A stretch of 38,488 nucleotides of DNA from Planktomarina sp. (GTDB lineage: Bacteria; Pseudomonadota; Alphaproteobacteria; Rhodobacterales; Rhodobacteraceae): contig JADHLF010000020.1 of the NCBI GenBank assembly GCA_016780825.1, forward strand, positions 1 to 38,488, read 5' to 3'. The translations under genes and the position numbers were made by a program. The stretch's first letter is position 1, and every line of letters begins with the position of its first letter. Below the pieces are notes generated by a model. It was given only the letters and a program-made list of their open reading frames with translations. It made no database searches and was not told the DNA's origin. This document shows, in pieces, positions 8,169-16,447 of this stretch.

Positions 8169-9377
8169 TTCAAGGTCGCTGGTGCGTTTGATCACATAGG
8201 TGATGCTCAAAATGGACAGGCTGGTGGTGGCGAGCATAATCATCAGCAGAGGCAAAGCGCCGGTCCCGGGCACCAATATGGCCCCGGTGCCGATCGCGAT
8301 CAATGCGCCGCCGCCGGTGTTGATGGTGCCGCCAATGCCCGAGGCGGAGCCGGCCAAATGTGGCCGAACGGACATCATGCCCGCGGTGGCGTTCGGCAAA
8401 ACCATACCATTGCCGAGACCCATAAAGCAGACACAGCCAAAAAAGGAGATGGGTTGCGCATCGGTGAAGAGAAATAGGCTGATGCTCAAGACCAATCCCA
8501 TGCTGGTAAAAATTGTGCCGATTAGCACCATGCGGTTGACTCCAAGTGTGCTTGAGAACCGCCCCGATATGCCATTTCCGACGATATAGCCCAGCGAGGG
8601 CGCGCCGAGGTAAAATCCTAAACTGGCCGGTGATAGGCCAAATATTTCACGGCCCACATAGGCACCGCCGCCCAGATAGGCGAAATATGCGCCGGCACTG
8701 AAGCTGGCCGTCAGACAATAGCCCCAAAAGCGCCGCGATTTGAGCAGTTCCGGATAGGCGCGAAACTGCGCGGCCATGGAGCTGGTTTGATGCAAATTAG
8801 TTTCACCCATATCTAAATAACTAAGGATAAATACAAAAATTCCAACGCCGAGCAGGAGCCAAAAACTCGCCACCCAACCAAACTGTGCCTCCAAGCCGCC
8901 GCCCATTGCCGGTCCAATGAGGGGTAAGATGGCCATGCCCATTGTGACGTATCCCAGAACGGACGCGGCTTGATCTTGGCTGCAGGTGTCGCGAATTGCC
9001 GCGCGGGACAGAACCAGGCCGGTGACCACAACCGCCTGCAGCAAGCGGCAAATCAGAAAAACCTCAAAGCTGGGGGCGATAATGCAGCCCAATGAGGCGC
9101 CGCAGAAAATGGCCAGGGCGACCATGACCACGGGTCGGCGTCCGTAGCGATCCGACAGCGGGCCAACAAAGAGCTGGAAGACCGCATTCATCGCCAAATA
9201 TAGGCTCACAGAGAGCGTGGCGCTTGCGTAGCTGACATCAAACGTCTGTGCCATTGAGGGCAGCGAAGGCAGAAAGATGCTGAGGCCTAAGGCGCCGACC
9301 GCTGAGAGGCAAATCAGTGTGAAGATGCTGGGCGGTGTGGATTTATCCAAGAACTTGGAACGGGATTCCATACTCAT
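8148..9377 (-). CDS. MFS exporter, Bcr/CflA-like multidrug resistance family
   Basis: This 409-residue protein has twelve predicted membrane helices. The major-facilitator motif between helices 2 and 3 is present (GPLSDRYGRRPV), as is a Bcr/CflA-like helix 4 region (CRLLQAVVVTGLVLSRAAIRD) that marks proton-driven drug exporters of the DHA1 group. The ATG is at 9377. It is divergent from pccB and shares its 150-base upstream region with it; its 3' end overlaps the candidate pccR operator. It thus sits between pccR and pccB, which are neighbours in R. sphaeroides. It may export an organic acid or a toxic propionate-related metabolite, or it may be unrelated; only the family call is firm. Confidence 0.9.
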   Translation of the reverse strand: MSMESRSKFLDKSTPPSIFTLICLSAVGALGLSIFLPSLPSMAQTFDVSYASATLSVSLYLAMNAVFQLFVGPLSDRYGRRPVVMVALAIFCGASLGCIIAPSFEVFLICRLLQAVVVTGLVLSRAAIRDTCSQDQAASVLGYVTMGMAILPLIGPAMGGGLEAQFGWVASFWLLLGVGIFVFILSYLDMGETNLHQTSSMAAQFRAYPELLKSRRFWGYCLTASFSAGAYFAYLGGGAYVGREIFGLSPASLGFYLGAPSLGYIVGNGISGRFSSTLGVNRMVLIGTIFTSMGLVLSISLFLFTDAQPISFFGCVCFMGLGNGMVLPNATAGMMSVRPHLAGSASGIGGTINTGGGALIAIGTGAILVPGTGALPLLMIMLATTSLSILSITYVIKRTSDLEVANPQS

Positions 9378-9415
9378 GGTAAATCGCTAGCGTCGCTTGT
9401 CGGGCTTGTCTAGGC

Positions 9416-9475
9416 TATTTGCAATTATTCAAATATGCAGAATCTTGCCGCAAAATATTTGCAAATATTCCAAAT
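9416..9475. promoter_or_regulatory. Candidate PccR operators in the divergent MFS/pccB promoter region
   Basis: Two similar blocks lie 40 bases apart: TTTGCAATTATTCAAAT at 9418-9434 and TTTGCAAATATTCCAAAT at 9458-9475. The second contains a perfect TTTGCAAA and is preceded at 9450-9454 by another GCAAA, 11 bases before its own GCAAA. The pccB ATG is 54 bases downstream and the MFS ATG 39 bases upstream, so one operator set could control both genes. The match is to the published PccR half-site; no binding evidence is available. Confidence 0.6.
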
Positions 9476-9528
9476 TCGCCTTCGCTTTGTCGGCTGGGGA
9501 GGCTATGGTCGCGCAAAGAGGATCTGCC

Positions 9529-11061
9529 ATGACGAATATTCTGAATGAATTACAAACCCGGCGTGACATTGCGCGAATGGGCGGCGGTCAACGCCGGATC
9601 GATGCGCAGCATGCGAAGGGAAAACTCACCGCGCGCGAGCGGATTGATTTGCTGCTCGATGATGGCAGTTTTGAAGAATTTGATATGTTCAAAGCTCACC
9701 GCTGTGTGGATTTCGGCATGCAAGAGCAAACCTACCCCGGAGATGGCGTGGTCACGGGCTGGGGCACGGTTAACGGGCGGATGGTCTATGTCTATAGCCA
9801 AGATTTCACGGTTTTTGGGGGCTCATTGTCAGAAACCCATGCCGAGAAAATTTGCAAGATCATGGATATGGCGATGCAAAATGGTGCGCCTGTGATTGGA
9901 TTGAACGATTCCGGTGGCGCACGGATCCAAGAGGGCGTCGCCTCTCTGGCCGGTTACGCAGAGGTGTTTCAACGCAATGTCATGGCCTCGGGTGTGGTGC
10001 CACAGATCAGTGTGATCATGGGCCCCTGTGCCGGCGGTGCAGTCTATTCTCCGGCGATGACTGATTTCATTTTCATGGTCAAAGACAGCAGCTATATGTT
10101 TGTGACCGGCCCTGATGTGGTCAAGACTGTGACCAATGAGGTGGTAACTGCCGAAGAGTTGGGTGGAGCGGTCACCCATACCAAGAAATCATCGGTGGCG
10201 GATGGGGCCTTTGAAAACGATGTTGAGGCGCTGACGGAAGTCCGGCGCCTGGTGGATTTTTTGCCGCTCAACAATCGGGAAAAACCACCGGTTCGGCCGT
10301 TTTTTGACGATCCGCTGCGCCTGGAAAATAGCTTGGATACTTTGATTCCGGCCAATCCGAACCAGCCATATGACATGAAAGAGCTGATTCTCAAAATCGC
10401 TGATGAAAGCGATTTCTATGAGATCCAAGAGGAATTTGCTAAGAACATTCTCACCGGGTTTATCCGCATGGAAGGCTCCACCGTTGGGGTTGTGGCCAAT
10501 CAGCCGACGGTTTTGGCCGGGTGTTTGGACATTGACGCCAGCCGCAAGGCCGCGCGGTTTGTCCGGTTCTGTGATGCCTTTGAAATCCCAATCCTCACCC
10601 TTGTCGACGTGCCCGGCTTTCTTCCCGGAACAGGGCAGGAATATGGTGGCGTGATCAAGCATGGGGCCAAACTCTTGTTTGCCTATGGCGAGGCCACGGT
10701 GCCAAAGGTGACGGTCATTACGCGCAAGGCCTATGGCGGCGCCTATGATGTGATGGCCTCCAAACATCTGCGCGGTGATTTCAACTACGCTTGGCCCACA
10801 GCGGAGATCGCCGTGATGGGCGCCAAAGGCGCGACAGAGATCATCCATCGTGCCGATCTGGGGGATGCTGAGAAGATTGCGCAGCACACGAAAGACTATG
10901 AAGAACGTTTCGCCAATCCTTTCGTCGCGGCTGAAAAAGGTTTCATCGACGAGGTGATCATGCCCGCTTCCACCCGTCGCCGGGTGTGCCGGGCATTTGC
11001 CAGTTTGCGGGGAAAATCCCTGAAGAACCCATGGAAAAAACATGACAACATTCCACTCTAA
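9529..11061 (+). CDS. pccB: Propionyl-CoA carboxylase beta subunit (carboxyltransferase)
   Basis: This carboxyltransferase subunit of biotin-dependent propionyl-CoA carboxylase transfers CO2 from carboxybiotin on PccA to propionyl-CoA, giving (S)-methylmalonyl-CoA. It has 510 residues, the usual length. The two crotonase-like halves are clear: the N-terminal half contains LNDSGGARIQEGV and the oxyanion-hole-type GPCAGGAVYSPAMTDF, and the C-terminal half contains DVPGFLPGTGQE and KAYGGAYDVM. The start is the ATG at 9529 with AAAGAGGA at 9515-9522; an earlier in-frame start at 9397 would run through the candidate operators. The small gene at 11080 follows after 18 bases and pccA follows after a further gap. 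Confidence 0.96.
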   Translation: MTNILNELQTRRDIARMGGGQRRIDAQHAKGKLTARERIDLLLDDGSFEEFDMFKAHRCVDFGMQEQTYPGDGVVTGWGTVNGRMVYVYSQDFTVFGGSLSETHAEKICKIMDMAMQNGAPVIGLNDSGGARIQEGVASLAGYAEVFQRNVMASGVVPQISVIMGPCAGGAVYSPAMTDFIFMVKDSSYMFVTGPDVVKTVTNEVVTAEELGGAVTHTKKSSVADGAFENDVEALTEVRRLVDFLPLNNREKPPVRPFFDDPLRLENSLDTLIPANPNQPYDMKELILKIADESDFYEIQEEFAKNILTGFIRMEGSTVGVVANQPTVLAGCLDIDASRKAARFVRFCDAFEIPILTLVDVPGFLPGTGQEYGGVIKHGAKLLFAYGEATVPKVTVITRKAYGGAYDVMASKHLRGDFNYAWPTAEIAVMGAKGATEIIHRADLGDAEKIAQHTKDYEERFANPFVAAEKGFIDEVIMPASTRRRVCRAFASLRGKSLKNPWKKHDNIPL

Positions 11062-11079
11062 GGTCGAAGAGAGCCAATA

Positions 11080-11439
11080 ATGGAAAAACACCGTGGGTTC
11101 CCCGGCCGTCTTCCGGGAACGGATGCGCAATTTACCATTCGACGCGCGAGCAAGAATGGCGCGACAAAAATTATCAGGCGCGAGCGCTATGCCGATCGTC
11201 GCCCCCCAGATCGCCGGGCGGATGAGGCGTTTCTGCGGGCTTTGATTGAGTATTTTGGGGACGCGCCATTTGAGCGGGGCAACCTTGATGGGGGCCGCCT
11301 GTCTTGGCTGTTTGAACGCGAAGTTGTGCCCGCGCAGGATGACTTTGATCCCGAATCCTATGTGGCCTTGCTGCGTGTGGATCTCAAAAAAGCGCAAGCG
11401 AGCTTTCCGCAAATTTTTGACGAAGGGTGGTCGGCGTGA
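11080..11439 (+). CDS. Small conserved-looking protein of unknown function between pccB and pccA
   Basis: I do not recognise a family in this 119-residue soluble protein. It has no signal peptide or membrane segment. The first 45 residues are strongly basic (about ten Arg, RRERYADRRPPDRRADE), and the rest is acidic and probably helical (DEAFLRALIEYFGDAPFERG, DDFDPESYVALLRVDL). The ATG at 11080 has a GAAGAGA site at 11067-11073 and lies 18 bases after pccB, so co-transcription is likely. Its base composition and codon use resemble its neighbours, so it is probably a real gene. Position suggests, but does not show, a link to carboxylase expression or assembly. Confidence 0.7.
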   Translation: MEKHRGFPGRLPGTDAQFTIRRASKNGATKIIRRERYADRRPPDRRADEAFLRALIEYFGDAPFERGNLDGGRLSWLFEREVVPAQDDFDPESYVALLRVDLKKAQASFPQIFDEGWSA

Positions 11440-11561
11440 ATTTGCCGGGTGTCATAGGGTGTTTTGCGCGGCTTTGCGCCCAGTGCGTGCGAGGAGCCGG
11501 GTCTGCCCTTGGCCTAGGCTGCTGCGCTCGTCATACTCGAGTTGTTGGAGTTTCAAAATTC

Positions 11562-11580
11562 TTTGCATGGGTTTTGCAAC
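11562..11580. promoter_or_regulatory. Candidate PccR operator upstream of pccA
   Basis: TTTGCATG at 11562-11569 and TTTGCAAC at 11573-11580 are direct half-sites 11 bases apart. They lie in the otherwise empty 249-base gap between the small unknown gene and pccA, 109 bases before the pccA ATG. The terminator-like hairpin at 11603-11640 lies between this site and the gene. The rest of the gap shows no convincing gene. Confidence 0.45.
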
Positions 11581-11602
11581 CATATCGACCCTTTCTTTCC
11601 TC

Positions 11603-11640
11603 AACCGGTTCCGGCTTTGGCCAGGGCCGGTTCTTTTTTT
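11603..11640 (+). terminator. Rho-independent terminator or attenuator in the pccA leader
   Basis: AACCGG (11603-11608) pairs with CCGGTT (11627-11632). Inside it an interrupted second stem pairs CCGGC (11611-11615) with GCC and GG (11620-11622, 11624-11625). A run of seven T's (11634-11640) follows after one C. It ends 48 bases before the pccA ATG. It may end the pccB transcript, end a small RNA started near the TTTGCA site, or attenuate pccA. Confidence 0.75.
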
Positions 11641-11688
11641 CGCACAGCTCTTTTGCTTCGAGCCGCGCGCGCCGAAAAGGATTCCTCA

Positions 11689-13686
11689 ATGTTTGATAAG
11701 ATATTAATTGCCAACCGGGGCGAAATTGCCTGCCGTGTGATTAAAACAGCCAAGGCGATGGGGATCAAAACCGTTGCAATTTATTCTGATGCCGATGCCC
11801 AAGCGCTGCATGTGCAAATGGCGGATGAGGCGGTGCATATCGGCCCTTCGCCAGCGAATCAGTCTTACATCGTAATTGAAAAAGTCATGGATGCGATCCG
11901 GCAGACCGGGGCGCAAGCGGTGCATCCCGGTTATGGGTTCTTGTCGGAAAATCGCCTGTTTGCTGAGGCCTTGGAGGCGGAAGGCGTGGCTTTCATCGGC
12001 CCGCCTGCCTCTGCGATTGAAAGCATGGGAGATAAGATCACCTCGAAAAAATTGGCCAAAGAGGCCGGTGTGAGCACCGTTCCGGGCTATATGGGTCTGA
12101 TTGCTGATGCAGATGAGGCGGTGAAAATCGCCCAAGAGGTGGGCTACCCGGTGATGCTCAAGGCCAGCGCTGGTGGGGGTGGCAAGGGCATGCGCATCGC
12201 ATGGAACGATGCAGAGGCGCGCGAGGGGTTCCAATCGTCCAAGAATGAAGCGGCCAGCAGCTTTGGAGATGATCGGATTTTCATCGAAAAATTCGTCACC
12301 CAACCCCGGCATATCGAAATTCAGGTTCTGGCGGATGGCCATGGCAATTGCATCTATCTTAATGAGCGCGAATGTTCCATCCAAAGGCGCAACCAAAAAG
12401 TGATTGAGGAGGCCCCGAGCCCCTTTCTTACGCCCGAAGTGCGCAAGGCCATGGGCGCGCAATCTTGTGCTTTGGCCCAAGCGGTGGGCTACACCAGCGC
12501 GGGCACGGTGGAATTTATCGTCGACAGCGCGCAGAATTTCTACTTTCTCGAAATGAACACGCGCTTGCAGGTTGAGCATCCGGTGACGGAGTTGATCACT
12601 GGGGTGGATCTGGTGGAGCAGATGATCCGCGTTGCCAATGGCGAGGCGCTGTCTATCGCCCAAGAGGACGTGAAAATTAACGGTTGGGCCGTGGAAAGCC
12701 GCCTCTATGCAGAAGACCCTTATCGGGGATTTTTGCCCTCAATTGGCCGTTTGACACGGTATCGTCCGTCCGCTGAAAGCCGCAGTGCGACCGCGGCCGT
12801 CCGCAATGACACCGGCGTTTATGAAGGTGGAGAGATCTCCATGTTCTATGATCCGATGATTGCCAAGCTCTGCACCTGGGCACCAGATCGGCCGGCGGCC
12901 ATCGCGCAGATGCGCAATGCGCTGGATGCCTTTGAGGTCGAGGGCATTGGTCACAACATTCCGTTCCTCTCTGCGGTCATGGATCACCCGAAATTTTGCG
13001 CCGGTAATATCACCACCGCCTTTATTGAGGAGGAATACCCAGACGGGTTTCACGGGGTTGATTTGCCGCAAGAGACTCTCAAAATTGTTGGCGCCTGCGC
13101 GGCGGCGATGTATCGTCTGGGCGAAATTCGTCGCACGAAAGTTTCTGGGCGCATGGACAATCACGAGCGCCGAGTGCGCGACGATTGGGTTGTTGGCCTT
13201 CAGGGCCATGAATTTCCCGTCACCATTGCAGCCGATCCCAATGGGTCCACCGTACATTTTGAAAGCGGCAGCCATAGGGTGGCCAGTGATTGGACACCGG
13301 GCAAGCCTCTGGCTTTGCTAAATGTGGATGGTGTTGATATCGCGTTGAAGGTTGAGAAATGCACAAGCGGCTTCCGCATCCGCTTCCGCGGGGCGGATAT
13401 GCGCGTGACTGTACGCAGCCCGCGTCAGGCAGAGCTGGCCAAATTGATGCTCGAGAAAGTCGCGCCGGATACCTCTAAATTTTTACTTTGCCCGATGCCA
13501 GGCTTGATCGTCAAAGTCGATGTGGCAGTGGGCGATGAGGTACAAGAGGGACAAACGCTTTGCACGGTTGAGGCGATGAAAATGGAAAATATTCTGCGGG
13601 CTGAGAAAAAAGCTGTTGTCAGCAAAATTCATGCGGCGCCGGGGGACAGTCTGGCCGTGGATGCGATCATCATGGAGTTTGAGTGA
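11689..13686 (+). CDS. pccA: Propionyl-CoA carboxylase alpha subunit (biotin carboxylase and biotin carrier)
   Basis: This 665-residue subunit carboxylates its own biotin with ATP and bicarbonate, then delivers CO2 to PccB. The N-terminal biotin carboxylase begins at once (FDKILIANRGEIACRVI), with the ATP-grasp region carrying KASAGGGGKGMRI and the later catalytic stretch EMNTRLQVEHPVTE. A middle domain joining alpha and beta subunits (about 450-590) is followed by the C-terminal biotinyl domain. The biotin-accepting lysine is K631 in VEAMKMEN. The start is the ATG at 11689 with AAAAGGA at 11675-11681; the 49-codon open extension upstream crosses the terminator and is not credible. It converges on the DUF4174 gene downstream. 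Confidence 0.97.
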   Translation: MFDKILIANRGEIACRVIKTAKAMGIKTVAIYSDADAQALHVQMADEAVHIGPSPANQSYIVIEKVMDAIRQTGAQAVHPGYGFLSENRLFAEALEAEGVAFIGPPASAIESMGDKITSKKLAKEAGVSTVPGYMGLIADADEAVKIAQEVGYPVMLKASAGGGGKGMRIAWNDAEAREGFQSSKNEAASSFGDDRIFIEKFVTQPRHIEIQVLADGHGNCIYLNERECSIQRRNQKVIEEAPSPFLTPEVRKAMGAQSCALAQAVGYTSAGTVEFIVDSAQNFYFLEMNTRLQVEHPVTELITGVDLVEQMIRVANGEALSIAQEDVKINGWAVESRLYAEDPYRGFLPSIGRLTRYRPSAESRSATAAVRNDTGVYEGGEISMFYDPMIAKLCTWAPDRPAAIAQMRNALDAFEVEGIGHNIPFLSAVMDHPKFCAGNITTAFIEEEYPDGFHGVDLPQETLKIVGACAAAMYRLGEIRRTKVSGRMDNHERRVRDDWVVGLQGHEFPVTIAADPNGSTVHFESGSHRVASDWTPGKPLALLNVDGVDIALKVEKCTSGFRIRFRGADMRVTVRSPRQAELAKLMLEKVAPDTSKFLLCPMPGLIVKVDVAVGDEVQEGQTLCTVEAMKMENILRAEKKAVVSKIHAAPGDSLAVDAIIMEFE

Positions 13687-13750
13687 GCTTGACCGTCTCA
13701 AGCCCGCAGGCGGTGCGGCCCTTGGGTCTTGCCATCTCATGCGGCGGCCC

Positions 13751-14197
13751 TCAGGGCTTGCGCATCTCGCGCTGCCGGATGGGCATTTTGTCGATCACCC
13801 GGCTCAATTCACGCATGTCCCAAGCAAAGGGTTTGCGCAGTTTTATTTTACCATCCTTGCCGATCAAAACCCAATTGAAGCCTTTGGGGTGCAAGGTCTT
13901 GCGCAGGGTGGATTTGGCTTTTGGGTCGGTATCGACCACAATCATGACGTCGCGTTCCTGCAACACGGCTATGTCAGCCTGCAAAAGCGCCATTTGCTGG
14001 GTGAAAGTGGGATCCAGCGGGCTATCGGCAAACACAACCCAGGGCCGCGCTGTCCAAATGACATCCGAAAGATCAACCTCTTTGGCGTCGAAAATATGGG
14101 TCGGATCGGAGCGCCAAATGTCCAAGGTCTCCCCGGCCAAGACGGGAGGGGCGATGGCCAGAAGCCCGAGCCATAAGTGGAACACTCTTTTCAACAT
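13751..14197 (-). CDS. DUF4174 periplasmic protein with thioredoxin-like features
   Basis: This 148-residue protein begins with a signal peptide (about residues 1-21, MLKRVFHLWLGLLAIAPPVLA). A single domain follows that matches what I know of DUF4174: DVIWTARPWVVFADSPLDPTF split into two strands, a central VMIVVDTDPKAK and a C-terminal GKDGKIKLRKP. The VLIGKDGKIKLRKP stretch resembles the end of a thioredoxin/peroxiredoxin fold, but no redox CxxC is present. The start is the ATG at 14197, preceded on its strand by a strong AAAGGAG; the very long open frame reaching 15433 is antisense to mcm and is not used. It is divergent from mcm. The function of this family is unknown to me. Confidence 0.85.
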   Translation of the reverse strand: MLKRVFHLWLGLLAIAPPVLAGETLDIWRSDPTHIFDAKEVDLSDVIWTARPWVVFADSPLDPTFTQQMALLQADIAVLQERDVMIVVDTDPKAKSTLRKTLHPKGFNWVLIGKDGKIKLRKPFAWDMRELSRVIDKMPIRQREMRKP

Positions 14198-14227
14198 ACT
14201 ATCTCCTTTACGGGTCAATATAGGCCC

Positions 14228-14240
14228 TTTGCAATTGCAA
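14228..14240. promoter_or_regulatory. TTGCAATTGCAA palindrome upstream of mcm
   Basis: TTTGCAATTGCAA at 14228-14240 contains the perfect 12-base palindrome TTGCAATTGCAA. It lies between the divergent DUF4174 and mcm starts, 59 bases before the mcm ATG. It shares the TTTGCAA core with the sites near pccR, pccB and pccA, so it is a candidate PccR-type operator, though the half-site arrangement is different. Confidence 0.4.
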
Positions 14241-14299
14241 GCGAAGGGGGTGAACGAAAAATACCCGGGCATCGGCCCGTCGGATAAGGAGCGCGGAAA

Positions 14300-16426
14300 A
14301 TGACAGATAAGACATCTTGGAGCGAAATTGCTGGCAAAGAGCTGCGCGGCAAGCCATTGGAGTCTTTGACCTGGGATACGCTCGAAGGCATCAAGGTGCA
14401 ACCGCTCTATACAGCTGAGGACGTGGCAGGCTTGGCGCATATGGGCAGCGTGCCGGGACAAGAGCCCTATACGCGCGGTGTCAAAGCCACCATGTATGCG
14501 GGCCGGCCCTGGACCATTCGGCAATATGCTGGATTTTCCACAGCTGAGGAGTCGAATGCCTTTTACCGTCAAGGGCTGGCGGCTGGGCAGCAGGGGGTTT
14601 CGGTGGCCTTCGATTTGGCCACGCATCGGGGCTATGACAGCGATCATCCACGCGTTGTAGGAGATGTGGGCAAAGCCGGGGTGGCGATTGACAGCGTCGA
14701 GGATATGAAAATCCTCTTTGACGGCATTCCTCTGGATAAGATTTCCGTCTCCATGACGATGAATGGCGCCGTGATCCCGGTTTTGGCGTCCTTCATCGTG
14801 GCCGGTGAAGAGCAAGGCGTCAGCCGTGCGGCCCTTTCGGGCACCATCCAAAATGACATTCTCAAAGAATTCATGGTGCGCAATACCTATATTTACCCTC
14901 CTGAGGCCTCCATGCGTATTGTGGCCGATATTATCGAATTTACCGCCCGTGATATGCCAAAGTTCAACTCCATTTCGATCAGCGGTTACCACATGCAAGA
15001 GGCCGGCGCGAATTTGGTGCAGGAATTGGCCTATACCATTGCAGATGGGCGGGAATATGTGCGCGCGGCGATTGCGCGGGGGATGGATGTGGACGCCTTT
15101 GCCGGGCGGCTGTCGTTTTTCTTTGCCATTGGCATGAATTTCTTTATGGAAGCGGCGAAATTGCGGGCGGCCAGGGTGCTTTGGCATCGGGTTATGGCGG
15201 AATTTGATCCGAAAAATCCCAAATCCAGCATGCTGCGGACCCATTGCCAGACTTCCGGCGTCAGTCTGCAAGAGCAAGATCCTTATAACAACATCGTGCG
15301 CACGGCATTTGAAGCGATGTCCGCGGTGCTGGGCGGCACGCAGTCGCTGCACACCAACAGTTTTGATGAGGCCATCGCCCTGCCAACGGAAACCTCGGCG
15401 CGCATCGCCCGCAATACACAGCTCATTTTGCAAGAAGAAACTGGGGTGACCTATGTGGTTGATCCGCTGGCGGGCTCTTACTATGTGGAAAAACTCACGG
15501 CTGATCTAATTGATGAGGCCTGGGCGCTGATCGAAGAGGTTGAGGCGATGGGCGGTATGACCAAAGCCGTGGCCAGCGGTCTGCCCAAGCTTAAAATTGA
15601 AGAAAGTGCCGCGCGGCGTCAGGCGATGATTGATCGCGGGGAAGAGGTGATTGTCGGGGTCAACAAATATACCACTGACAAACAACCCGACATTGAAGTG
15701 CGCGACATTGATAACAATCAGGTGCGTGAGGCACAGGTCGCGAAACTGCACGCCATCCGCGCCAGCCGCGATCAAGCGGTCTGCGATGCCGCCCTCCTCG
15801 AGCTTGGACGGCGCTGCGTTGAAGGGGGCAATCTCTTAGAAGCGGCTGTTGAAGCGGCGCGTCACCGGGCGACGGTGGGGGAAATTTCATTGGCGATGGA
15901 GGGCACATTTGGTCGACATCGCGCGGAGGTGAAGACATTGGCTGGCGTATATGGATCTGCCTATGAGGGCGACGAAAATTTTGAGGCAATTCAGAAATCT
16001 GTGGAAAAATTCGCCCAAGAAGAGGGGCGCAGACCTCGGATGCTGGTGGTGAAAATGGGGCAAGATGGCCATGATCGTGGTGCCAAAGTGATTGCCACGG
16101 CCTTTGCCGATATCGGCTTTGATGTGGACGTCGGACCCCTGTTTCAAACCCCTGAGGAGGCGGCGCAGGATGCGGTGGACAATGATGTGCATGTGGTCGG
16201 TATTTCCAGCCAAGCGGCAGGTCACAAAACCTTGGCGCCCAAATTGGTGGAGGCATTGAAGGCCGCAGATGCGCAGGAAATTATCGTGGTCTGTGGCGGG
16301 GTTATTCCTCAGCAGGACTATGATTTCCTTAAGGCCGCTGGGGTTGCGGCGATCTTTGGTCCGGGCACAAATATTCCGGATGCGGCACAGAATGTTTTGG
16401 ATTTGATCCGAAAGGCGCGCGCCTAA
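14300..16426 (+). CDS. mcm: Methylmalonyl-CoA mutase, single-chain, B12-dependent
   Basis: The enzyme isomerises (R)-methylmalonyl-CoA to succinyl-CoA using adenosylcobalamin, the last step of propionyl-CoA assimilation. It has 708 residues with the catalytic barrel first (WTIRQYAGFSTAEESNAFYR, SISGYHMQEAGA) and the cobalamin-binding domain last. The DxHxxG cobalt-ligand motif is DGHDRG, with H591 as the lower ligand, followed by GISSQAAGH and VCGGVIP. The ATG at 14300 follows AAGGAGCG at 14286-14293. No meaB-type G-protein chaperone and no clear epimerase are next to it in this window. The glyoxalase-like gene 21 bases downstream is probably co-transcribed. Confidence 0.96.
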   Translation: MTDKTSWSEIAGKELRGKPLESLTWDTLEGIKVQPLYTAEDVAGLAHMGSVPGQEPYTRGVKATMYAGRPWTIRQYAGFSTAEESNAFYRQGLAAGQQGVSVAFDLATHRGYDSDHPRVVGDVGKAGVAIDSVEDMKILFDGIPLDKISVSMTMNGAVIPVLASFIVAGEEQGVSRAALSGTIQNDILKEFMVRNTYIYPPEASMRIVADIIEFTARDMPKFNSISISGYHMQEAGANLVQELAYTIADGREYVRAAIARGMDVDAFAGRLSFFFAIGMNFFMEAAKLRAARVLWHRVMAEFDPKNPKSSMLRTHCQTSGVSLQEQDPYNNIVRTAFEAMSAVLGGTQSLHTNSFDEAIALPTETSARIARNTQLILQEETGVTYVVDPLAGSYYVEKLTADLIDEAWALIEEVEAMGGMTKAVASGLPKLKIEESAARRQAMIDRGEEVIVGVNKYTTDKQPDIEVRDIDNNQVREAQVAKLHAIRASRDQAVCDAALLELGRRCVEGGNLLEAAVEAARHRATVGEISLAMEGTFGRHRAEVKTLAGVYGSAYEGDENFEAIQKSVEKFAQEEGRRPRMLVVKMGQDGHDRGAKVIATAFADIGFDVDVGPLFQTPEEAAQDAVDNDVHVVGISSQAAGHKTLAPKLVEALKAADAQEIIVVCGGVIPQQDYDFLKAAGVAAIFGPGTNIPDAAQNVLDLIRKARA

Positions 16427-16447
16427 AGCGCGGCAGAGGGGGATGCT

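Noticed and set aside
11542..11688. An in-frame 49-codon extension of pccA
   Set aside because: It crosses the terminator-like hairpin, and the biotin carboxylase fold begins at the ATG at 11689 with a good ribosome site.
11427..11696. An 89-codon open frame in the gap before pccA
   Set aside because: It crosses the terminator and T-run, has no ribosome site, and has an unlikely composition. The gap holds regulatory sequence only.
10189..12663. Long antisense open frames of up to 407 codons opposite pccB and pccA
   Set aside because: They mirror coding frames of highly conserved enzymes and have no recognisable products.
13751..15433. A 560-codon open frame on the minus strand covering the start of mcm
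   Set aside because: Only its last 148 codons, from the ATG at 14197, form a real gene (DUF4174). The rest is antisense to the well-supported mcm frame.
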